Source of the DNA: Streptomyces venezuelae
GTDB lineage: Bacteria; Actinomycetota; Actinomycetes; Streptomycetales; Streptomycetaceae
Length of the DNA stretch: 64,000 nucleotides
Reading direction: 5' to 3'
NCBI RefSeq assembly: GCF_008642295.1
Contig: NZ_CP029190.1
Coordinates: forward strand, 1,798,001 to 1,862,000
Below are positions 58,323 through 64,000 of this stretch, one piece after another (the first letter of the stretch is position 1; the number at the start of each line of letters is the position of its first letter). The notes beneath the pieces are model-generated. The model was not told the origin of the DNA, did not search any database, and saw only the letters and a program-made list of their open reading frames with translations. The translations under genes and the position numbers were made by a program.

Positions 58323-59266
58323 GCGACCGCCTCCGCACGGGGGGCGAAGCGGCGGGCCACGAGGTCCGCGCCCAGGTTGGCCAGGACGGTCACCACGCCG
58401 AAGACGACGGCCATGCCCTGGACGACGGGCACGTCGCGGGCGGCGACGGCGTCGATGAGCACGGTTCCCAGGCCGGGGATGACGAAGAGGGCTTCGACGA
58501 CGATCACTCCGCTCAGCAGCCAGTCGCAGGTCCGGGCCAGTTGCTGGGCGGCCGGAGCAAGGGCGTTGGGCAGGGCGTGCGTCCAGCGGACGCGGGCGCC
58601 GCTGACGCCGTAGCGCTGGGCCTGGGCGACGTATGGCGAGGCCATCGCGTCGATCATCCCGGCGCGTACCAGGCGGCTGATGGTGCAGACGGGCCGCGAG
58701 ACGAGTACGAGGACGGGCAGGACCAGCACGGCCGGCTCGGTGACCGGGTCCGCGCCGACGGCCGTGGGCGGCAGCCAGCCCAGCCACAGCCCGAACAGGG
58801 TGGCCAGCAGCACGCCGAGGGCGAACTCGGGCACGGAGTGCACGGCCAGGGTCAGCGCGCTGAGGGTCCGGTCCAGCGGGCCGCCCTCGCGGCGGGCGCA
58901 CAGCACGCCGAGTCCGACCGACAGCGGTAGGAGTACCAGGAGAGTGGCGCAGGCGAGCGTCACCGTGGGACCGAATCCACCGGTCAGGTAGTCGGCGACG
59001 GGGCGCCCGCTGACCAGGGAGGTGCCGAGGTCACCCCGGACGAGGCCGGCGGCCCAGTCCAGGAAGCGTTCGGCGGCGGGTCGGTCCAGGTCCAGTGCGG
59101 CGCGGATCCGGGCGATGCGCTCGGGGTCCGGCTGGTCGCCGGCCAGGGCGACCGCCGCGTCGCCGGGCAGGGCCTCGGTGAGGACAAAGATGAACAGGAC
59201 GACCGCCGCCGTCTGCCCCAGGCCGAGGAGCAGACGGCGGCCGATCCAGTTCAGCTGCCGGGTCAC
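58319..59266 (-). CDS. ABC permease, NikB/OppB type
   Basis: This 315-residue permease has FIFVLTEALPGDAAVALAG at the N-terminus, DLGTSLVSGRPVADYL, and MASPYVAQAQRYGVSGARVR as the coupling loop, all typical of OppB/NikB. It forms the heterodimeric channel with the NikC-type protein. GTG 59266 overlaps the binding-protein stop. Confidence 0.88.
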   Translation of the reverse strand: MTRQLNWIGRRLLLGLGQTAAVVLFIFVLTEALPGDAAVALAGDQPDPERIARIRAALDLDRPAAERFLDWAAGLVRGDLGTSLVSGRPVADYLTGGFGPTVTLACATLLVLLPLSVGLGVLCARREGGPLDRTLSALTLAVHSVPEFALGVLLATLFGLWLGWLPPTAVGADPVTEPAVLVLPVLVLVSRPVCTISRLVRAGMIDAMASPYVAQAQRYGVSGARVRWTHALPNALAPAAQQLARTCDWLLSGVIVVEALFVIPGLGTVLIDAVAARDVPVVQGMAVVFGVVTVLANLGADLVARRFAPRAEAVA

Positions 59267-60843
59267 GCGAGCCAGAGCCTGTCGAAGCGGGCCCAGTCGA
59301 GGGTGTTGGCGGGGGCCTGCTTCGAGACTCCGTGCACGGCGGGCGCGGTGGCGACGATCCAGTCGGCGAAGCCCCAGATCAGGAAGCCGCCTTCGTCGTA
59401 CAGGCGGCGCTGCATCCGCTCGTAGAGGGCGGCGCGTTCCTTCTCGTCGCGGGTGGACTGGGCCTGCTGGTACAGGTCGTCGAAGTCCTTCTGCTGCCAC
59501 TTGGTGGCGTTGGTGGTGGAGCCGGTGAGCAGGCGCTGCGAGATGTGGGACTCGATGGGCATGGACCCGGACCGGTAGGAGGCGAAGGTCCCGTTGTTCA
59601 GGATGTCCTTCCAGTACGTGTCCTTGTTGCCGACCTTGACCTCGACGGTGACCCCGGCCTTGGCGGCCTGCTCCTTGAAGATCCCGGCGGCCTCGACGAA
59701 GCCGGTGGCAGCGGGGGCGGTGTCGAGGGTGACCTTGAGGTTCTCGGCGCCGGCCTCCTTGAGGAGGGCGCGGGCCCGGTCGAGGTCCTGGGTGCGCTGC
59801 GGCAGGCCGGAGGCGTAGTACTGGTAGCCCTTGCCGAAGAGGTCGTTTCCGACCTCGCCGGCGCCGGAGAGGGCGCCGTCGACGAGTTCCTTGCGGTCGG
59901 CGATGAGGAAGAACGCCTGCCGGACCCGCTTGTCGTTGAACGGCGGCCGGTCGGTCTTCATGACGAAGCCCTGCATGGAGCTGCCGGGCAGCCGGACGAC
60001 CTCGATCTTGCCCTTGCCCTCGTGGGTGCGGGCGGTGGCGGGGGTGAGCTCGTGGGCGTACTGGACCTGGCCGCCGAGCAGCGCGCTCGTACGGGCCGAT
60101 TCCTCGGTGGCGACGACGAATTCGACCTGGTCGAGGTGGGGCGCGCCCTCCCAGTAGGCGTCGTTGCGCTTGACGATCAGGGACTTGCCGGGGGTGAAGG
60201 AGCCGAACGTGAAGGGGCCGGAGCCGACGGGCCTGTCGAAGGACGAGGTGTCCTTGGGGACGATGTAGGCACCGAACGCGGCGAGCACGTTGGGGAATTC
60301 GGCGTACGGGCGCTTGAGCTTGAACTCGACGGTGTTCGCGTCGAGGGCGCGGCTGGCGGCGAGGTCGATCGGCTCCAGGGATGCCTTGGCCCGGAAGGTG
60401 CCCTTGGGGTCGGCGATCCGCCGGTAGCTGTAGAGGACGTCCTCGGCGGTGACCGGGCGCCCGTCGTGGAAGGCCGCCTTGCGCAGGGTGATCTTCCAGG
60501 TGTCGAGGGTCTCGTTGGGCTCCCAGCGCTCGGCGAGCCGCGGGACCGGCGCGAGGTCGGTGCCGAAGTCGGCGAGCTTGTCGTAGAGAGCCTTGGCGCG
60601 GGCGGCGTCGACGAACAGGTTCGCGGCGTGCGGGTCGAGGGTCTCGTTCGCGCCGCCACCCGCGAAGGCGGCGCGCAGGGTGCCGCCACGCTTGGGGGTG
60701 CCGGCCTCGGCGGCGTTCTTGCTGTCTGCGGTCTTACCGGTGTCGGCGGAGCAGCCGGCGGTCAGGGCAAGGGCGGCGGCGGTGGCCGTGGCGGTGGCGA
60801 GGAGGAAGCCTCGGCGGGCGAGGCCGGAGCGGCGCTGGTTCAC
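59263..60843 (-). CDS. ABC substrate-binding lipoprotein, peptide/nickel/opine type
   Basis: This 526-residue class C binding protein has a Tat-like and lipobox signal (RRGFLLATATATAAALALTAGC). TPKRGGTLRAAFAGGGANE follows, then LAERWEPNETLDTWKITLR, FHDGRPVTAEDVLYSYRRI and the C-terminal lobe (DFDDLYQQAQSTRDEKERAA). The family binds peptides, nickel complexes or nicotianamine-like opines (NikA, CntA). Its operon includes an exporter and small-molecule enzymes, so a self-made chelator is a plausible ligand. Confidence 0.88.
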   Translation of the reverse strand: MNQRRSGLARRGFLLATATATAAALALTAGCSADTGKTADSKNAAEAGTPKRGGTLRAAFAGGGANETLDPHAANLFVDAARAKALYDKLADFGTDLAPVPRLAERWEPNETLDTWKITLRKAAFHDGRPVTAEDVLYSYRRIADPKGTFRAKASLEPIDLAASRALDANTVEFKLKRPYAEFPNVLAAFGAYIVPKDTSSFDRPVGSGPFTFGSFTPGKSLIVKRNDAYWEGAPHLDQVEFVVATEESARTSALLGGQVQYAHELTPATARTHEGKGKIEVVRLPGSSMQGFVMKTDRPPFNDKRVRQAFFLIADRKELVDGALSGAGEVGNDLFGKGYQYYASGLPQRTQDLDRARALLKEAGAENLKVTLDTAPAATGFVEAAGIFKEQAAKAGVTVEVKVGNKDTYWKDILNNGTFASYRSGSMPIESHISQRLLTGSTTNATKWQQKDFDDLYQQAQSTRDEKERAALYERMQRRLYDEGGFLIWGFADWIVATAPAVHGVSKQAPANTLDWARFDRLWLA

Positions 60844-61667
60844 GGGGTGGTGTCTCCGTTGCTGTTGTGCTGGGGGGTGTTCTGGGGACTGAGCCGGGCG
60901 ACGAGGTGGAGGCGGTCGGAACTTGTGGTTCCGTGCGGGGAGTCGCCTTCGCTCCACACAGGTTCGGTGCGGGGACCGGGGCCGTCGTGCAGGGCGAGGA
61001 CCTCGAAGCCGGCGGTGGTGAGGAAGTACCGCAGCTCCTGGGGGAAGAGCAGCCGCCAGGCGGAGTGCTGCTCTTCCGGGTCGGAGCCGTCGTCGGCGGT
61101 CCAGGTGCGGCGCCGGCTCAGGAGTTGGGCGCCGTGGTCGATCCACAGGGTGGTGTGGGAGGTGTACGTCGTGCCCCGCCAGTCGAAGGAGGCGGTGCGC
61201 GTCCCGTCGAGGAGTTCGGTGTTGCCGAGGAAGAAGGCGCCGTTGCGCATCTCCGCGACGAGCAGTCCGCCCGGGCCCAGGTGGCGGCGGATGGCGGCGA
61301 GGCAGGAGGTGAGGTCTTCGTTGGTGTGGCAGTAGAGCAGGGCGCTGTCCAGGCAGAGGACGGCGTCGAAGGTGCGGCCGAGGTCGAAGTCCCGCATGTC
61401 GGCGCGGTGGTAGTCGGGTCCGGGGTGTCGGCGGCGGGCGTGGGCGAGCATGGCCTTGGCGGTGTCGATCCCGGTGACCCGGCGTCCGGCGTGGTGGTGC
61501 AGCCAGGCGGCGTCCCGGCCGGTGCCGCAGCCGAGGTCCAGAATCCGGGCTCCCGCGCCGTGGCGGCGCAGGGTGTCCTCGGTCCAGCGTGCGGCGAGCC
61601 GGTCGGGGTCGGGGAAGCGCTCTTCGTAGAGCTCGGGGTGGTCGGTGAGGAGGTTGCCGGTGCTCAT
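60840..61667 (-). CDS. Class I SAM-dependent methyltransferase
   Basis: This 275-residue Rossmann methyltransferase has motif I ARILDLGCGTGRDAAWL near residue 45, acidic GIDTAKAML, then DAVLCLDSALLYC and GGLLVAEMRNGAFF. It overlaps the MFS gene start-to-stop (ATGA) and the binding-protein start (GTGA). In a metal or peptide export-import operon it may N- or O-methylate the transported compound. It is not recognisably nicotianamine synthase. Confidence 0.85.
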   Translation of the reverse strand: MSTGNLLTDHPELYEERFPDPDRLAARWTEDTLRRHGAGARILDLGCGTGRDAAWLHHHAGRRVTGIDTAKAMLAHARRRHPGPDYHRADMRDFDLGRTFDAVLCLDSALLYCHTNEDLTSCLAAIRRHLGPGGLLVAEMRNGAFFLGNTELLDGTRTASFDWRGTTYTSHTTLWIDHGAQLLSRRRTWTADDGSDPEEQHSAWRLLFPQELRYFLTTAGFEVLALHDGPGPRTEPVWSEGDSPHGTTSSDRLHLVARLSPQNTPQHNSNGDTTP

Positions 61668-62998
61668 CTGGTCTCGCTCAGGGGACGTGGGCCAGGGGTG
61701 GCGGGCGTTGTCTTCGCATGCTGTTCCGGGTCCTCCGGGACCGGCGAGTCCGGAGCAGCGGATGCCGCGGCGGTGGCAGGCGGGCGGGGCAGGGCCCGGC
61801 GTCGGTGCAGCAGGGTGACGGCCGCCGCCGAGGCGAGGCCGAGTGCCGTGCAGCAGGCGTAGGGAAGCCATGTCGGCCCGCCGTGCGTCGCGGTGTCCAT
61901 GGCCCACCCGACCCCCGCGCCGGTGCCCGCGGCAGCCGCTCCGGACACTCCGTAGAACAGGCCGTAGAAGGTGCCGGTGAGCTCCGCGCGGCCGAAGGCG
62001 GGGATGAGTTCCATGACGAAGGGCTGGGCGGTCATCAACCCGACGTACAGGAGCAGCGCTCCGGCCAGGACCGGCAGCAGCAATACCGGGTGCGTCCCCG
62101 CTGCTCCCGCCATCAGCATCGGTGGTACGAAGCCGAGTCCGCTGACGGTCAGCCCGGCGGCGATCCACCGGCCCCGGCCACCGGCCCGGGCGGCCAGCCT
62201 GCGGGTGATTCGCAGCTGGAGCAGGAAGTTGGCGAAGGTCCCGACGACGAAGATCAGCCCGACGGCGCCCGCCCAGCCGGTGGCCTGCCGCGCGGCGTGC
62301 GGGAGCAGCAGGTAGAGCTGGCTCTCCATGCCGTACATGCCGACCATGGCGAGGGAGAAGGCCACGAAGCGCCGGTTGCCGGCCACCTCCCGCCAGTCGC
62401 CGAGCACGGAGCCTGTCGGCCGGGGCACGGCACGGGCGGGCAGCACCACAGCCTGGGCGAGGGTGAGCAATGCGAACACCCCGGCCGCGGTGAGTGCCGC
62501 GACCCGGAAGCCGCCGAACAGCAGCAGGCCCCCCAGCAGCGGCCCGATCAGCGCACCCGCCGTGGCGAACACGTTGAACAGGGCGAACGCCTCGGCCTTG
62601 CGGTCGCCGGACTCCTGGGCGACGTACGTCCGTACGGCCGGGTTGAACAGGGCTCCCGCCAGCCCGCTCAGCACGGACGCGGCGATCAGTACGGGCAGCG
62701 CGTCGCCCAGGGCGAACAGCGCGAAGCCCAGGGTGCGCAGGCCACAGCCCGCGATGATCACGCCGCGGGCCCCGAGGCGGTCGGCGGCGGAGCCCCCGAT
62801 CAGGAAGAGCCCCTGCTGGCTGAGGTTGCGCAGGCCCAGGACCAGGCCGACCACCGCCGCCGACATACCGAGGTCGTCGGTCAGGTGCGTGGCCAGGTAC
62901 GGGATGAGGAGGTAGAAGCCGATGTTGACGCCGAGCTGGTTGACGAGCAGGAGCCGTACGGCCGGCGGGAAGCCGCGCACCGCGGCGATGGTTCTCAT
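61664..62998 (-). CDS. MFS exporter
   Basis: This 444-residue MFS protein has about twelve helices, the GGSAADRLGARGVIIAGCG loop motif and NPAVRTYVAQESGDRKAEAFA. It resembles drug/metabolite exporters such as CntE-like or YfcJ-like carriers. Placed between an epimerase and a methyltransferase, it probably exports the product of the operon. Overlaps on both sides are 4 bases. Confidence 0.85.
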   Translation of the reverse strand: MRTIAAVRGFPPAVRLLLVNQLGVNIGFYLLIPYLATHLTDDLGMSAAVVGLVLGLRNLSQQGLFLIGGSAADRLGARGVIIAGCGLRTLGFALFALGDALPVLIAASVLSGLAGALFNPAVRTYVAQESGDRKAEAFALFNVFATAGALIGPLLGGLLLFGGFRVAALTAAGVFALLTLAQAVVLPARAVPRPTGSVLGDWREVAGNRRFVAFSLAMVGMYGMESQLYLLLPHAARQATGWAGAVGLIFVVGTFANFLLQLRITRRLAARAGGRGRWIAAGLTVSGLGFVPPMLMAGAAGTHPVLLLPVLAGALLLYVGLMTAQPFVMELIPAFGRAELTGTFYGLFYGVSGAAAAGTGAGVGWAMDTATHGGPTWLPYACCTALGLASAAAVTLLHRRRALPRPPATAAASAAPDSPVPEDPEQHAKTTPATPGPRPLSETR

Positions 62999-64000
62999 CG
63001 GGCGGCTCCTACGGGTATGGCGGCGCGGGGCAGCACTCCCAGGCCGCCGCGCGATGCGGGGCGTACGGTGCCGTCGGAGCCGCCGATGCCGGACCAGGGA
63101 TCGTCGGCGAGGAGCAGGTGCCCGTCGAGGTCGATCCAGCGGGCCCGGTCGACCAGGTGGACGGCGGGCGCGATGCCGAGGGAACTGGCGGTGAGGCAGC
63201 CGAGCATGAGGTCGGTGCCGGTGCCGTCCAGCGCGGCATGGATGCGCAGCGCGGCCCGTACGCCCCCGCACTTGGCGAGCTTCACGTTGACGCCGTGGAC
63301 CCGCCCGGCGAGGGCCGCGGCGTCCTCGTAGGAGACCGCGTCCTCGTCGGCGATCACGGGGATCGGGGAGGTGGTGGCGACCCGGGCCAGGGCATCGGGC
63401 TGCCCGGCGGCGATCGGCTGTTCCACGGCGGTGACGCCGAGGGCTGCGAAGCGGGGCAGCAGTGCGTGGGCCTGGTCCTCGGTCCATGCGCCGTTGGGGT
63501 CGAGCAGCAGGTCCGCGGCGGGCGCTCCCACACGGACGGCCTCGACCCGGGCCAGGTCCTCGACCGGGTCGGGAGATCCGGCCTTGACCTTCAGCACGCT
63601 GAATCCGGCCGCGGCGAGCCGACTGGCCTGGGCGGCAGCGGATACGGGCGTGACGATGCCGATGGTGCGTGCCGTGGCGGCGGACGGCGGCAGAGGGCTG
63701 CCGAGGAGTCGGTGCACGGGTTCGCCGGCTCGCTTGCCGGTGAGGTCCAGTACGGCTGATTCAACGGCGGCGAGGACTCCTGCGGGCAGGTCTGCGCCCA
63801 CAGGGCCCGCGGGCGCGAGTTCCGCCCAGGCGGTCTCGGGGTCCGGCAGGCGCTCCACCGCCGGCCGGAGGGCGCTCAGGTGGCGGAGGATGGTTTCGGT
63901 GGGCAGTCCGAGGTAGACGCTGCTGACTGCCTCCCCCCAGCCGCGCAGCCCGCCGTGTTCCAGGCTGACCCAGACCGCGTCGCGGCGGGCCATCACCGAG
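62995..64000 (-). CDS. Enolase-superfamily racemase/epimerase (partial, N-terminus off the right edge)
   Basis: About 335 residues of a mandelate-racemase/muconate-lactonising-type enzyme are present; the frame is open to the window edge. The catalytic set is visible: VLKVKAG (KxK), LLLDPNGAW (Asp), TAVEQPIA (Glu), VIADEDAV (Asp) and GVNVKLAKCGG (second Lys). This pattern fits L-Ala-D/L-Glu (dipeptide) epimerases and amino-acid racemases. In staphylopine-type metallophore pathways the first step is racemisation of an amino acid, which this enzyme might perform here. Confidence 0.85.
   Translation of the reverse strand, partial: SVMARRDAVWVSLEHGGLRGWGEAVSSVYLGLPTETILRHLSALRPAVERLPDPETAWAELAPAGPVGADLPAGVLAAVESAVLDLTGKRAGEPVHRLLGSPLPPSAATARTIGIVTPVSAAAQASRLAAAGFSVLKVKAGSPDPVEDLARVEAVRVGAPAADLLLDPNGAWTEDQAHALLPRFAALGVTAVEQPIAAGQPDALARVATTSPIPVIADEDAVSYEDAAALAGRVHGVNVKLAKCGGVRAALRIHAALDGTGTDLMLGCLTASSLGIAPAVHLVDRARWIDLDGHLLLADDPWSGIGGSDGTVRPASRGGLGVLPRAAIPVGAAR

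Overview
The window is high-GC actinobacterial DNA, almost certainly from a Streptomyces. The support is a chaplin gene, the mix of ATG, GTG and TTG starts, several ECF sigma/anti-sigma pairs, and gene families typical of the genus. No rRNA, tRNA, CRISPR array, integrase or complete insertion sequence was found.

Layout. (1) 1-6363: an acyl-CoA synthetase (cut by the left edge), a double CaiB-type CoA transferase and a divergent acyl-CoA dehydrogenase, then a GH88-like glycosidase with an MFS transporter. (2) 6593-9123: a Met/His-rich membrane protein, a SigC-like ECF sigma factor and a DJ-1/PfpI enzyme. (3) 9191-13509: a TsaD - GNAT - alanyl-tRNA synthetase cassette in which the GNAT frame runs into alaS without a stop codon. 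(4) 14235-19362: a STAS protein, a small HTH membrane protein, and an Asp23/Gls24 envelope-stress cluster run by an ECF sigma factor with a zinc-type anti-sigma/Asp23 fusion. Two divergent copies of one promoter motif lie in the middle. (5) 20624-31355: a SigK-RskA region with a fasciclin lipoprotein, a sulfite-oxidase-like enzyme, MMPL protein, a His/Trp-rich secreted protein, a chaplin, a peroxiredoxin and an FAD oxidase. Five promoters share CAATCC/CCATCC-N15-CGAA-like boxes, which recalls the mycobacterial SigK (MPT70/MPT83) regulon. (6) 31757-32779: a zinc-ribbon protein with a HEPN-like motif. (7) 33970-41666: an arsenic island with two ArsR, two ArsO-like flavoproteins, an ArsN-like acetyltransferase, TauE/SafE, an aquaporin, two ArsC and an ArsT-like thioredoxin reductase. 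(8) 41690-50487: an accessory region with an orphan cobalamin riboswitch, an ASCH + GNAT-PIN-PUA-like pair, two paralogous winged-helix proteins, an array of TGCGT repeats and a broken AbiEii-type gene. (9) 50965-56053: a cobalamin-riboswitch-controlled siderophore-type importer with an FhuF-like protein. (10) 56083-64000: a convergent, tightly overlapped operon with a nickel/peptide-type importer, a methyltransferase, an MFS exporter and an enolase-superfamily epimerase (cut by the right edge).

The most interesting ideas are these: regions 9 and 10 together look like a B12-responsive metal-chelate (possibly cobalt) uptake and export system; the GNAT-PIN-PUA/ASCH pair looks like an RNA-directed conflict module; and the TsaD-GNAT-AlaRS cassette duplicates tRNA-related housekeeping functions outside their usual context. 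Several genes carry single-base deletions in C/G runs, so some apparent pseudogenes may be sequencing errors.
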